In this document: positions 1 through 9,475 of the stretch, in pieces
Layout: the number at the start of each line of letters is the position of its first letter
Position numbering within the stretch: the first letter of the stretch is position 1
NCBI RefSeq assembly: GCF_030317035.1
Contig: NZ_JASZYK010000003.1
Span: 248,001 to 312,000, forward strand
Origin: Variovorax sp. J22G73
GTDB lineage: Bacteria > Pseudomonadota > Gammaproteobacteria > Burkholderiales > Burkholderiaceae_C
DNA length: 64,000 bases
Direction: 5' to 3'
The notes under the pieces: generated by a model
The model's database searches: none
What the model saw: the letters and a program-made list of their open reading frames with translations, nothing else
What the model was told of the DNA's origin: nothing
Translations under genes and position numbers: made by a program

Positions 1-655
1 GGTCGCCGGTGGTCCAGTCGATCATCTGGTTCGACGTCCACACGCTGAGCCGGTCGCCGTTCCACGCGGCAATGGTGGCGTGCGGCTCCATCATCGAATG
101 CGAGTGGTCGGGCGTGGTGTAGGTCTGGTCCAGCCGCACCTCGGCCTTGGCGAAGGCGCCGGCGAAGTCGCCCACGGTGTTGTCGCGGTTGGCGGTGCGC
201 CGCTCGGTCGATTCCCTGGCCTGCGCGAGGTCGAAGGCGCCGTCGGTGCGCGCGTAGTTCACCTGCACCAGCTGCGCGGCGGCGCGTGCCTGCTCGAAGG
301 TCTCGGCCACCACGAGCGCCACGGCCTGGTGGTAGTGGTCGACCGTGGGGCCGCCCAGCAGCTTTGCGGCGTTGAGCTTGCCCTTGCCGAGCTTACCGGC
401 GTTCTCGTGCGTGACGATGGCCAGCACACCCGGCGCGGCCTGCGCACGGCCCAGGTCGAACGAAAGAATGCGGCCCTTGGAGATGCCCGCGCCGACGATG
501 TAGCCGTAGGCCTGGTTCGCTGCCACGTCGTGGCGCTCGTAGGCGTAGGGCGCGGTGCCGGTCGTTTTCAGCGGGCCGTCGATGCGGTCGACCGGATGGC
601 CGACGATCTTCAGCTGGTCGATGGGGTTGGTGGTGGCGGGGGTGTCGAACTTCAT
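1..655 (-). CDS. paoC: PaoC-like molybdopterin-binding subunit of aldehyde oxidoreductase, partial
   Basis: Large catalytic subunit of a three-subunit xanthine-dehydrogenase-family enzyme; it would carry the molybdenum cofactor and oxidise aldehydes. Only the first 218 residues are in the window; the gene continues past the left edge. Visible are the opening LKIVGHPVDRIDGPLKTTGTA and a hammerhead-type domain with GRILSFDLGRAQAAPGV, as in the family. The start at 655 is supported by an AGGAG at 663-667, inside the end of the FAD-subunit gene. It is third in an order 2Fe-2S, FAD, Mo that matches E. coli paoABC. Substrate cannot be told from this fragment. Confidence 0.9.
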   Translation of the reverse strand, partial: MKFDTPATTNPIDQLKIVGHPVDRIDGPLKTTGTAPYAYERHDVAANQAYGYIVGAGISKGRILSFDLGRAQAAPGVLAIVTHENAGKLGKGKLNAAKLLGGPTVDHYHQAVALVVAETFEQARAAAQLVQVNYARTDGAFDLAQARESTERRTANRDNTVGDFAGAFAKAEVRLDQTYTTPDHSHSMMEPHATIAAWNGDRLSVWTSNQMIDWTTGD

Positions 656-658
656 CGC

Positions 659-1668
<1,010 letters not shown>

Positions 1669-1672
<4 letters not shown>

Positions 1673-2355
1673 GCCTGCCTCCCTGCCGCGGAAGGCGGCG
1701 TCGGCGTGGCCGTCGCCACCTCGGTGATGGCGTCGACGATGTTGCTGTACGCCCCGCATCGACAGATGTTGCCGCTCATGCGCTCGCGCAGTTCCTCGGC
1801 CGTGAGCAGCGGCCGGGCCATGAGGTCGGCGCTGGCGTGGCTGGGAATGCCCTCGCGGATCTCTTCGAGCACCGACACGGCCGAACAGATCTGCCCCGGC
1901 GTGCAGTAGCCGCACTGGTAGCCGTCGTGCTTGACGAAGGCGGCCTGCATCGGGTGCAGCGCGCGCGGCGTGCCCAGGCCCTCGATGGTGGTCACCTTCG
2001 CGCCGTCGTGCATCACGGCCAGCGTGAGGCACGAGTTGATGCGGCGGCCGTCGAGCACCACCGTGCAGGCGCCGCACTGGCCGTGGTCGCAGCCCTTCTT
2101 GGTGCCGGTGAGGTGCAGGTGCTCGCGCAGCGCGTCGAGCAGCGTGGTGCGCGTGTCCAGCGACAGGGTGTAGGCCTTGCCGTTGACCTGCAGCGTGGTC
2201 TTCATGGGCGCGGAAGCCGTTGTAGCAGCCGCTGCTGGCGACTGCGCGGCGCTCGCGGCCTGGCTGCTGGCGGCGGTGGCCGCAGCGCCTGCGGCGCCCG
2301 CCAGCAGCAGCTCGCGCCGGGAAAGGGACAGGGTCAGTTCATCGTGGGGGTCCAT
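1669..2355 (-). CDS. paoA: PaoA-like 2Fe-2S subunit with Tat signal
   Basis: 228-residue small subunit holding two 2Fe-2S clusters. Residues 13-40 form a twin-arginine signal ([15 protein letters not shown] followed by Ala-rich sequence), so the assembled enzyme is expected in the periplasm, as for E. coli PaoABC. The ferredoxin-type cluster motif [15 protein letters not shown] and the second cluster motif CGYCTPGQ with CRCGAY are all present. The ATG at 2355 has AAGGAG at 2366-2371, a better start than the longer open frame upstream. First gene of the operon, divergent from the LysR gene at 2498, its likely regulator. Confidence 0.95.
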
Positions 2356-2497
2356 TGGCGTATCGCTCCTTACTGCCGTGTGTAGCCCTTGGGCCTTGCG
2401 GCCACTGTAGGCCGGCATCGCCAGGCAAAGATAGACGCCATACCCTTGAAGCACTCGAAAGCTGCTCTTGATAATCGGCCGTCACACTGGAGGCCGC

Positions 2498-3469
2498 ATG
2501 CCCATCAATGAACTGCGTTCCATCGCCACCTTCGCCAAGACCGCCGAGCTCGGCAGCCTTCGGCAGGCGGCCGCCGCGCAGGGCATGACGCCGCAGGCCG
2601 CCAGCCAGGCGCTGGCGCAGCTGGAGCACCACCTGGGCGTGCGCCTGTTCCACCGCACCACGCGCAGCCTGTCGCTCACCGACGAGGGGCGGCAGTTTCT
2701 GGAGGCCGCGCAGCCGGCGCTGGTGGGCCTGCAGCGCGCGCTGCACATGGCGCGCCGCGCCACCGACGGCATTGCCGGGCCGCTGCGCATCGTGGGCCCG
2801 CGCTCCACCTTCGCGCCCCTGCTGGGGCCGCTGCTCGACGAGTTCTGTAGCCGCTACCCCGAGGTGCAGCCCGACGTGCAGCTGGACGACCGCATCGGCA
2901 ACTGGGTGGAAGACCGCGTCGACGTGGGCTTTCGCGTGGGGCCTTCGCCGGCCGACGGCGTCATCGCGCGCCGGCTGTTCGGGCTGCAGCTGGTGCTGTG
3001 CGCGGCGCCTTCGTACCTGCTGCGGCACGGCGCGCCGCATAGCCTCGAAGCGCTGGCCTCGCACCGCTGCAGCGCCTTTCGCCATCCGGCCACGGGCAAG
3101 CTGCTGCCTTGGTACGTGAAGGTGGGCGACGATGTGGTCGAGCAGCCGATCGTGCCCGCGCTGTGCCTGAACGACGAGTCGCTGGAAACCGAGGCGGTGC
3201 TCGCGGGCCAGGCCATCGGCTCGCTGACCAGCGTGATCGCGGCGGCGCACATCCGCGCGGGCCGGCTGGTGCCGCTGCTCACGGCGCACGTGGCCGACCG
3301 CTCGGGCGTGTTCATCTACTACGGAAGCCGCGCCGCGCAGCCCGCGCGCGCCCGGGCCTTCATCGACCTGGCGATCGAGCGGCTGACCGACAACCCCGCC
3401 TACCGGCTCACCGCGCAGGAACTGGCTTCGGCCGAGGCCGAGGGGCGCGCGGCGCACGCGCGGGGCTGA
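2498..3469 (+). CDS. LysR-family transcriptional regulator
   Basis: 323-residue LTTR. The N-terminal winged HTH reads INELRSIATFAKTAELGSL, AAAAQGMTPQAASQALAQLE and RLFHRTTRSLSLTDEG; the effector domain fills residues 90-300. The ATG at 2498 is preceded by CTGGAGG, so the 30-bp longer frame is not preferred. It is transcribed divergently from the PaoA-like gene with a 142-bp gap, the classic arrangement for an LTTR controlling its neighbour. Its C-terminus is somewhat extended and Ala-rich. The effector is unknown; an aldehyde substrate is a guess from context. Confidence 0.93.
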   Translation: MPINELRSIATFAKTAELGSLRQAAAAQGMTPQAASQALAQLEHHLGVRLFHRTTRSLSLTDEGRQFLEAAQPALVGLQRALHMARRATDGIAGPLRIVGPRSTFAPLLGPLLDEFCSRYPEVQPDVQLDDRIGNWVEDRVDVGFRVGPSPADGVIARRLFGLQLVLCAAPSYLLRHGAPHSLEALASHRCSAFRHPATGKLLPWYVKVGDDVVEQPIVPALCLNDESLETEAVLAGQAIGSLTSVIAAAHIRAGRLVPLLTAHVADRSGVFIYYGSRAAQPARARAFIDLAIERLTDNPAYRLTAQELASAEAEGRAAHARG

Positions 3470-3491
3470 GCGGCGGGGGCGCCAGGCGACG

Positions 3492-4199
3492 TCAGGGCGA
3501 GACCGGGTTCAGGGGTGAGAGCGGCGCGAAGCTGTCCGCGTGCGACAGCAGCGTGTCGATGGAGTCGTTCAGCCGCTGCACGGCCAGCGGCGCGTCGCGG
3601 CTCACGGCGGCTTCCATGATCTCGCGGTGCTCCGTGCGCGTGTGCGCCAGGTCGCGCTCGCGCACGTTCAGGCGGCGGTAGCGGTCGGAGGCATCGAACA
3701 GCAGCTCATGAAAGTCGGTGAGCCATTTCGACGGGCACGCCGCGATCAGCGCCGCATGAAAGCGGCGGTGCAGCACCTCCCATTCGCGGTTCGTCTGGCC
3801 CTCGGCCAGCGTCATCGGGCAGCGCCACATGCGGTGGTAGCTGAGCACCAGCTCGTCTTCCCAGGCCTGGTCGCCATGCACCAGCGATTCGCGCACCACC
3901 ACCTCGTTGAGCAGCCGGCGCGCGCGCACCAGGTCGAGCAGGTCGTCGCGCGACAGCGCCGCCACCCGGAAGCCGCGGCGCTCGAACTGCTCGACCAGCC
4001 GCACCGAAATGAGCCGGTTGAGCGCCTCGCGGATGGGGCTCGCGCCCACCTCGTAGCGGGTTTCCAGCGCCTCGATGCGCAGCTTTTCGCCCGGCGCCAG
4101 CCGGCCTTCGAGGATGTCTTCGCGCAATCGCTCGAACACCATGCTCGCGCGCGTCGCGCCCTGCAGGTCGTCGGTGGGCGGCGGCGGGTTCAGGCTCAT
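3492..4199 (-). CDS. GntR-family regulator, FadR/FCD type
   Basis: 235 residues. The wHTH lies at about 17-85 (VFERLREDILEGRLAPGEKL, EVGASPIREALNRLISVRLV) and an all-helical FCD effector domain follows, with LVRARRLLNEVVVRESL and HRRFHAALIAA; the His and Asp/Glu pattern of metal-binding FCD domains appears to be present. The ATG at 4199 fits the domain start; the open frame continues 61 residues upstream but without homology and across operator-like DNA. Divergent from the VOC gene at 4321, with paired palindromes between them, so it probably represses that pair. Confidence 0.9.
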   Translation of the reverse strand: MSLNPPPPTDDLQGATRASMVFERLREDILEGRLAPGEKLRIEALETRYEVGASPIREALNRLISVRLVEQFERRGFRVAALSRDDLLDLVRARRLLNEVVVRESLVHGDQAWEDELVLSYHRMWRCPMTLAEGQTNREWEVLHRRFHAALIAACPSKWLTDFHELLFDASDRYRRLNVRERDLAHTRTEHREIMEAAVSRDAPLAVQRLNDSIDTLLSHADSFAPLSPLNPVSP

Positions 4200-4257
4200 G
4201 GGCAATGTGCGGTTCGGGCGGGTTTGTACCGAGCAAGCGCGGCGGGGTCGGCAAATA

Positions 4258-4306
4258 TTATCGATAAAAAGAAGATTCAGGCGAAAAAATCGACTTTTAT
4301 CGATAA
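4258..4306. promoter_or_regulatory. Paired TTATCGATAA palindromes, likely GntR operator
   Basis: Two perfect 10-bp palindromes TTATCGATAA lie at 4258-4267 and 4297-4306, 39 bp apart, in an AT-rich stretch between the divergent GntR and VOC genes. The second ends 14 bp before the VOC start codon. Short palindromes in pairs fit dimeric GntR-family binding; that this GntR binds them is inference. Confidence 0.6.
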
Positions 4307-4320
4307 AGAGGTATTTCCCC

Positions 4321-4926
4321 ATGAGCATCGTCACTGGCACCGACACCGGCACTGGCATCCGCCCCACCACGTTCGCGCACATCGTCTACCGCACCTACCG
4401 CTTCGAGCAGATGCTGGCGTGGTACCTGTCGGTGTTCTGCGGCAAGGTGCAGTACCAGAACCCGGTGATCGCCTTCGTCACCTACGACGACGAGCACCAC
4501 CGCGTGGCGCTGCTGAACCTGGGGCTGCTCAAGGGCCCGTCGGACGCCGCCGCCCCGCGCGGCCAGCCGGGCGTGGACCACGTGGCCTACGGTTTCGGCT
4601 CGCTGCGCGAGCTGCTCGGCAAGCACGCCGAGCTCAAGGCCAAGGGCGTGCTGCCCTACTGGTGCGTGCACCACGGCATCACCGTGTCGATGTACTACGC
4701 CGACCCCGACGGCAACCAGATGGAGTTCCAGACCGACAGCTATACCTCCAACGATGAGGCCAACGCCTTCATGTACGGCCCGAACTTCGAGGCCAACCCC
4801 ATCGGCGTGGAGTTCGACCCTGACGAGATGCGCGCCCGGCTGGACGCCGGCGAGAGCGAGGCCGCGCTGCTGCTGCGCACCACGCACCTGCCGGTGGCCG
4901 ATGTGCGCGGCTCGATGGCGGGCTGA
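4321..4926 (+). CDS. VOC-family dioxygenase-like protein
   Basis: 201-residue single-module vicinal-oxygen-chelate protein, resembling extradiol-type ring-cleavage dioxygenases of the biphenyl-diol class. Candidate metal ligands of the 2-His-1-Glu triad are His20 (TTFAHIVYRT), His87 (GVDHVAYGF) and Glu135 (DGNQMEFQ), all in the expected order. The start at 4321 follows AAAGAGG. The SnoaL-like gene begins 18 bp after the stop, so the two are probably co-transcribed and controlled by the GntR protein. Extradiol cleavage is the best guess, but a glyoxalase-like or isomerase role is possible. Confidence 0.88.
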   Translation: MSIVTGTDTGTGIRPTTFAHIVYRTYRFEQMLAWYLSVFCGKVQYQNPVIAFVTYDDEHHRVALLNLGLLKGPSDAAAPRGQPGVDHVAYGFGSLRELLGKHAELKAKGVLPYWCVHHGITVSMYYADPDGNQMEFQTDSYTSNDEANAFMYGPNFEANPIGVEFDPDEMRARLDAGESEAALLLRTTHLPVADVRGSMAG

Positions 4927-4944
4927 CGGATGTCAGGCGGAGCA

Positions 4945-5361
4945 ATGACGGCAACCCTGCTCGAAGACGAGGCCGCGTGCGCGCGCCTGTGCGTCGACTT
5001 TGCCAACCACCTCGACGCGCGGCGCTACGCGCAGGTGCTGGACCTGTTCACCGAAGACGCGGCGCTGGACCGCATGGGCACCGTGTCGGCCGGCCGCGAG
5101 GAGATCGCGCGCTTTCTGGCGGCGCGGCCGGAGGACGTCAACACGCGGCATGTGTGCTCGAACATTCGCGTGAGCTTCGATGCGCCAGACCAGGCGACCG
5201 GGGTCTGCTACGTGCTGTTCTTCCAGGGCACGGGCGACGCCGCGGGGGTTGCGCAGCTGTCGGGGCCGCCGTCGGTGGTGGAGTACCACGACCGGTTCCT
5301 GCGCACGACGGGCGGGTGGAAGATTCTTTCCCGGCGGATACGGATGGCGATTCGCGGCTGA
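4945..5361 (+). CDS. SnoaL/NTF2-like small enzyme
   Basis: 138 residues with the cone-shaped NTF2 fold pattern: a helical start (DEAACARLCVDFANHLDARRYAQVLDLFTEDAALD), then GREEIARFL, and a strand-rich C-terminal half ending in VVEYHDRFLRTTGGWKILSRRIRM. Such proteins are hydroxylating, dehydrating or cyclising enzymes, often beside ring-cleavage genes. The ATG at 4945 has GGCGGAG just upstream and is preferred over the ATG at 4930. A second protein of the same fold is encoded at 39672-40133. Function beyond fold is unknown. Confidence 0.8.
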   Translation: MTATLLEDEAACARLCVDFANHLDARRYAQVLDLFTEDAALDRMGTVSAGREEIARFLAARPEDVNTRHVCSNIRVSFDAPDQATGVCYVLFFQGTGDAAGVAQLSGPPSVVEYHDRFLRTTGGWKILSRRIRMAIRG

Positions 5362-5369
5362 AGAAGACT

Positions 5370-5415
5370 GCAAATATTTATCGAATTCAATAAATTCAGG
5401 TCGGCAAAAATTATT
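5370..5415. repeat. AT-rich segment resembling the GntR operator region
   Basis: An AT-rich island just after the SnoaL gene. It repeats blocks found at 4251-4281: GCAAATATT, ATCGA and TTCAGG, with the first and last blocks 25 bp apart in both places. It also holds the inverted repeat ATTTAT...ATAAAT (5376-5395). It may be a duplicated operator fragment or a relic of an insertion that brought in the VOC/SnoaL pair. Confidence 0.4.
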
Positions 5416-5700
5416 GCCGCGCACCTGTTCTCCATGGCGGCCGGCAACACCGACTCGCACCTGAAGAACTTCGGGCTGGTCTACGCGGAGCTGTCCGACG
5501 TGCGGCTTGCGCCCATGTTCGACATGGTCACGACCAAGGTCTACGCGCCCTACCGGAACGACATTCCCGCCATTTCGGTGGCCGGCCAGACGATGGCGCG
5601 CCTGGGAGACATGGCGCAGCGCATCGCGGCAGGGCTGGAGGCTGCCTCGGCCGAGCTGGCCGCCTTCGGGCGCGCGCGCCCCGAGTTCGGTGCGTGGTGC
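5398..5700 (+). pseudogene. HipA-like kinase, C-terminal remnant
   Basis: One reading frame from about 5398 gives AKIIAAHLFSMAAGNTDSHL, KNFGLVY and LAPMFDMVTTKVY. This resembles the catalytic core of HipA toxin kinases (the GNTDxHxKNF loop, and the Asp of the metal-binding YD/FD motif). The first two thirds of a HipA protein and any HipB antitoxin are missing, and no start with a ribosome site precedes it. The similarity fades after about 5700 although the frame stays open. I read it as a fragment of a lost toxin-antitoxin locus. The rest of the 427-bp gap (5362-5788) shows nothing else. Confidence 0.6.
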
Positions 5701-5788
5701 GCGCGGAGAACGAGGCCCGGCCCGGGGTGTCCCGCCCGGGACGCCGCCCGGCAAGCGACCCGCTACCCTTTGAACGGATCCACCACAG

Positions 5789-7138
5789 ATGAATGTCCCG
5801 ATGAACCCAGGCACGAACGCATCCGCGGCACCCGCGGCAAAAGGCGCACCCGCCGCACCAGCCGCACCCAGCGCATCAGGTCCAAGGCCGATCCGCACGG
5901 CCGCCTCGCTCATCGTGCTGCGCGACGGCGCGGCCGGGCTCGAGGTGCTGATGCTGCGCCGCGCCGAGAAGGAGGCCGACCAGAACAGCGGCGCCAGCGT
6001 GTTCCCCGGCGGCACGGTCGACGCGCACGACCCGGCCATGCACGCGGCCTGCAGCGGCCTCGACGACGCGGCCGCGAGCCTGCGGCTGGCGGTGCCCGCG
6101 AACGGGCTCGACTACTACGTGGCCGCGGTGCGCGAATGCTTCGAGGAGGCCGGGCTGCTGTTCGCCTGCGACGACGCAGGCCGGCTGGTGGGGCTCGATG
6201 CACTGCCGCACGACGAGCGCGCCGCCATGCGCCATGCCGCCCAACTGGGCTCCGACGCGCTGCTGCACATGTGCCACGACCGGGGCTGGCGCCTGGCGGT
6301 CGACCGGCTGCGCTACTTCAGCCACTGGCTCACGCCGCCCGGCATGCCGCGGCGTTTCGACACGCGCTTTTTCGTGGCGCTCGCGCCCCCGGCGCAGACG
6401 CCCAGCGCCGACACGCGCGAGACGGTCGAATGCCTGTGGCTCACGCCCGCCGAGGCACTGAGCGCGCGGCGCGCTCTGAAGCTCATGAACGTGACGCGCC
6501 GTATCCTCGAGCAGCTGCAGTGCTTTGCCACGGCGCAGGCCTGCATCGATCATGCGCAGGCGCTGCGCGCGGTGCCGATGATCATGCCGCGCGTGGCGAA
6601 CGGTCCCACCGGCCGCCAGCCGGTCAACCCGTGGGAAGCGGCCTATGAGGAAATCGGCCGGCTCGACCCCGAGGGGCACGGCCAGGGGCACCACACGCTC
6701 GAAGACGGGCTGGTGGTGCGGCTGTCTGCGCATGTGGTGCGCGTGACCACCGGCGCGCAGGCCGGGCGCAACAGCTACCTGGTGGGCGGCGGCGAGCGCA
6801 ACGAATGGGCGCTGATCGATCCGCCGGCCGACGCTGCCGCATCGGCCGCCGTGCGCGCCGCGGCGCCCGGTGAAATCCGCTGGACGCTGGCCACCGGCCC
6901 GGCCGCTTCTGCGCAAGCCACGAGCGAGGCGATCGACCTCGGCGGCCTTTCATTGAAGCTGGTTGAGGTCGCAGGCGAGCGCTGTTTCCTGCTCGAAGAA
7001 GAGCGCACGCTGCTCAGCGGCAACGCCGCGCAGGCGGACATCGCCCGCCTGCAGCAGCCCATCGACTGGATCGCACCCGCGCAGGGCTTCCTGCGCACGC
7101 TCGCCGAACCCATGCAACCCCTGCTGAAGACCGCATGA
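5789..7138 (+). CDS. NUDIX hydrolase fused to a degenerate MBL-like domain
   Basis: 449 residues in three parts: an Ala/Pro-rich leader (1-34), a NUDIX domain (about 35-235), and a C-terminal domain (about 325-445). The NUDIX helix motif is VRECFEEAGLLF after an insertion that follows VFPGGTVD, as in NUDT19/RNU-type members that hydrolyse CoA or nucleotide diphosphates. The C-terminal part opens like a metallo-beta-lactamase fold (RNSYLVGGG, EWALIDPPAD) and has TLLSGN where family members have the SGD motif, but no HxHxDH is present. The stop overlaps the nitroreductase start (ATGA). No clear ribosome site; the start could be the in-frame ATG at 5801. Confidence 0.85.
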   Translation: MNVPMNPGTNASAAPAAKGAPAAPAAPSASGPRPIRTAASLIVLRDGAAGLEVLMLRRAEKEADQNSGASVFPGGTVDAHDPAMHAACSGLDDAAASLRLAVPANGLDYYVAAVRECFEEAGLLFACDDAGRLVGLDALPHDERAAMRHAAQLGSDALLHMCHDRGWRLAVDRLRYFSHWLTPPGMPRRFDTRFFVALAPPAQTPSADTRETVECLWLTPAEALSARRALKLMNVTRRILEQLQCFATAQACIDHAQALRAVPMIMPRVANGPTGRQPVNPWEAAYEEIGRLDPEGHGQGHHTLEDGLVVRLSAHVVRVTTGAQAGRNSYLVGGGERNEWALIDPPADAAASAAVRAAAPGEIRWTLATGPAASAQATSEAIDLGGLSLKLVEVAGERCFLLEEERTLLSGNAAQADIARLQQPIDWIAPAQGFLRTLAEPMQPLLKTA

Positions 7139-7836
7139 ACGCCAACACCCAGGACAACGCTGACGCGTCGCAAGCCACGGCTTTCGACGCCGTGCTCGAC
7201 GCCCGCTACAGCTGCCGCGGCTACCTTGCCGAGCCCGTGCCGCGCGAGGTGATCGACGCCATCCTGCGGGCCGCGCAGCGCACCGCCTCGTGGTGCAACT
7301 CGCAGCCGTGGCAGATTGCGGTGACCAGCGCGGCCGCCACCGAGCGCCTGCGCCAGGCCATGGCCACGCCCGAGGCATCGGCCGACCCGTCCTTCGACAT
7401 CGCGCCGCCCGCCGAGTACCGCGGCGTGTACCGCGAGCGCCGCCGCGAATGCGGCTTCCAGCTGTACGACAGCGTGGGCATCGCCCATGGCGACCGCGAG
7501 GCCTCGGCGCGGCAGGCGGAGCTGAACTTCAGCTTCTTCGGCGCGCCGCACATGGCGCTGGTCACCACCGAGGCGGTGCTGGGCACCTACGGCGTGCTCG
7601 ACTGCGGCGCCTACGTCAGCAACTTCATGTTGGCCGCGCGGGCTCGGGGCGTCGCGAGCATCGCGCAGGCCGCGGTCGCTTCGCGCGCGAAATTCTTGCA
7701 CCGCTGGTTCGATGTTCCCGAAGACCGCCAGGTGGTGTGCGGCATCTCCTTCGGCTACGAAGACCCGGCGCACCCCGCGAGCAGGTTCCGCACCACGCGC
7801 GCCACCCTCGGCGAGGCGAGCCGCTGGGTCGACTGA
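7135..7836 (+). CDS. Nitroreductase-family flavoenzyme
   Basis: 233-residue FMN-dependent NAD(P)H oxidoreductase. The opening ARYSCRGYLAEPVPREVIDAIL and AAQRTASWCNSQPWQ, then LDCGAYVSNFMLAARARG in the second half, are the standard FMN-binding elements. Its start overlaps the stop of the NUDIX gene by four bases, so they are translationally coupled. The protein lacks an N-terminal transit or membrane segment and should be cytoplasmic. Substrate unknown; nitroaromatics, quinones or enones are all possible in this family. Confidence 0.9.
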   Translation: MNANTQDNADASQATAFDAVLDARYSCRGYLAEPVPREVIDAILRAAQRTASWCNSQPWQIAVTSAAATERLRQAMATPEASADPSFDIAPPAEYRGVYRERRRECGFQLYDSVGIAHGDREASARQAELNFSFFGAPHMALVTTEAVLGTYGVLDCGAYVSNFMLAARARGVASIAQAAVASRAKFLHRWFDVPEDRQVVCGISFGYEDPAHPASRFRTTRATLGEASRWVD

Positions 7837-7864
7837 ACCGGTCGACCGCGTCAGTGGTGGTCGT

Positions 7865-9475
7865 TCAGGGGCTGCGTTCCGCCAGGTAGTGCCGCGTGAC
7901 CACGGCCACGCCGGGTTCCTGGAAGGTGCGCACATGCGCTTCCAGCTCGTTGCTCGCCACCGTGGCGCGCGAGCGCTGGCGCAGGTAGTCGGCCCATGAG
8001 GTGACGATGAAGCGCTCCACATAGCGGCTCGGGTCGCCCAGGTCGCGGTACACGCGCCAGAAGGTGGCGCCGTCGCGCCGGCGCGGCACGGCCAGCTGCT
8101 GCACCGTGTCCAGGAAGCGGCGCGCATCGGCCTCGCGGATGCAATAGACCACCTCGACCGCCACGGGGCCGGCCTCAAACTCGGGCTCGGTCGCCAGCAG
8201 CAGCTCGTCGCTGTGCGCGGCCAGCGTCACCTCGTCGTCGGCGCCCATGCGCAAGGGGTACGGCCGCGCCAGCCCCACGCTGGCCACCATGAACGCCGCC
8301 GACAGGCACAGCGCCGCGGGCAGGCCGAGCAGGCTGGCCACCGCGCCCCACAGCGCCGAGCCCAGCGCGAAGGCGCCCAGCGAACACAGCGTGTGCAGCG
8401 AGGCGGCGCGCGCCCGCACCCATGGCGGGGCGCTGGTCTGCGTGGCGGCGTTGAAGGTCGACATCATCGTCATCCACGCCGCGCCGCCGAGCACGAAGCT
8501 CAGGTATACCAGCGGGCGCCAGGTCGACAGCGCGCCCACCAGCATGGCGCTGGCGAAGATGAGGCAGCAGGAAGCCGCCAGCGTGTCGAGCCCGAAGCGC
8601 GAGCGGATGCGCCCGACGAAGAAGCCGGCCGACACCGCGCCCGTGCCCAGGCAGGCCATCAGCAACCCGTAGCCCGCGGCGCCCAGGTCCAGCCGCTGCG
8701 ACGCGATGACCGGCAGCAGCGCCCACAGCGCCGAGCCCAGGCCGCTGAAGCCCGCGGTGCGCACCAGCTGCGCGAAGATGGCCGGCGAATGCCGCGCATA
8801 GCGCAGCGCGCTCAGCATGCCGCCCCACAGCCGTTCGGCCGGCAGCTTGGTGGCCAGGGGCGGGCGCGGCGGCCAGCGGTGCGTGGCGTAGCTCATGCCG
8901 ATGGCCGAGAGCACGGCCATCGCGAACACCGCGCTGGCGCCGGTCAACGCGAACACCAGCCCGGCCAGCGCCGGCCCCACCGCGCGCGCGCCGTTGAAGG
9001 CCATCGACACCAGCGTGATGGCCAGGGGCAGCTGCGTGCGTTCCACCGTGTCGCTGACGGCCGAGTTCCACGAGGGCGACTGCAGCGCGGTGCACACGCC
9101 CAGGAGAAAGGTGAAGAACAGCAGCGTGCCCGGCCCCACCCAGCCGGCCAGCGCCAGCCCCGTGAGCACCAGCGCCGCCAGCGCGTACACGCCCTGGATG
9201 CGCAGCATCAGCTTGCGGCGGTCGGTGGTGTCGGCCAGCACGCCGGCGGGCAGCGACAGCAGGAACATCGGCAGGAAGGAGGCCGTCTGCACCAGCGCCG
9301 CGAGAAAGGACGAGGCCGTGAGCTCGATCATCAGCCACGAGGCCGCCATGTTCTGCATGGCGTTGCCCACGAAGAACAGGCTGCCGGCGGTCCACAGGCC
9401 GCGAAACGGCCGGTGCGCGAGCGGCGCCCAGAGGGAAGGGGCGTGGGCTGTGGCTGCGGGGGTGTTGTGGTTCAA
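7865..9475 (-). CDS. MFS exporter of the EntS-like type with a C-terminal soluble domain
   Basis: 536 residues. About eleven to twelve hydrophobic segments fill residues 20-420, beginning RPFRGLWTAGSLFFVGNAMQ, with the MFS loop motif GVLADTTDRRKLM. A soluble tail of about 100 residues (VEVVYCIREADARRFLDTVQ to HYLAERSP) resembles a dimeric alpha-beta barrel as in DUF894 transporters. The only start in frame is TTG at 9475, without a good ribosome site, so expression may be weak or the start unusual. Convergent with the nitroreductase gene. Substrate unknown. Confidence 0.85.
   Translation of the reverse strand: MNHNTPAATAHAPSLWAPLAHRPFRGLWTAGSLFFVGNAMQNMAASWLMIELTASSFLAALVQTASFLPMFLLSLPAGVLADTTDRRKLMLRIQGVYALAALVLTGLALAGWVGPGTLLFFTFLLGVCTALQSPSWNSAVSDTVERTQLPLAITLVSMAFNGARAVGPALAGLVFALTGASAVFAMAVLSAIGMSYATHRWPPRPPLATKLPAERLWGGMLSALRYARHSPAIFAQLVRTAGFSGLGSALWALLPVIASQRLDLGAAGYGLLMACLGTGAVSAGFFVGRIRSRFGLDTLAASCCLIFASAMLVGALSTWRPLVYLSFVLGGAAWMTMMSTFNAATQTSAPPWVRARAASLHTLCSLGAFALGSALWGAVASLLGLPAALCLSAAFMVASVGLARPYPLRMGADDEVTLAAHSDELLLATEPEFEAGPVAVEVVYCIREADARRFLDTVQQLAVPRRRDGATFWRVYRDLGDPSRYVERFIVTSWADYLRQRSRATVASNELEAHVRTFQEPGVAVVTRHYLAERSP

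Noticed and set aside
5398..5788. Functional HipA toxin
   Set aside because: Only the last third of the domain is present, with no start signal and no antitoxin partner.
7865..9475. Siderophore exporter of the iron cassette
   Set aside because: The transporter resembles EntS-type MFS proteins, but it is over 5 kb from the fec genes, has no Fur box and no siderophore biosynthesis genes are near.
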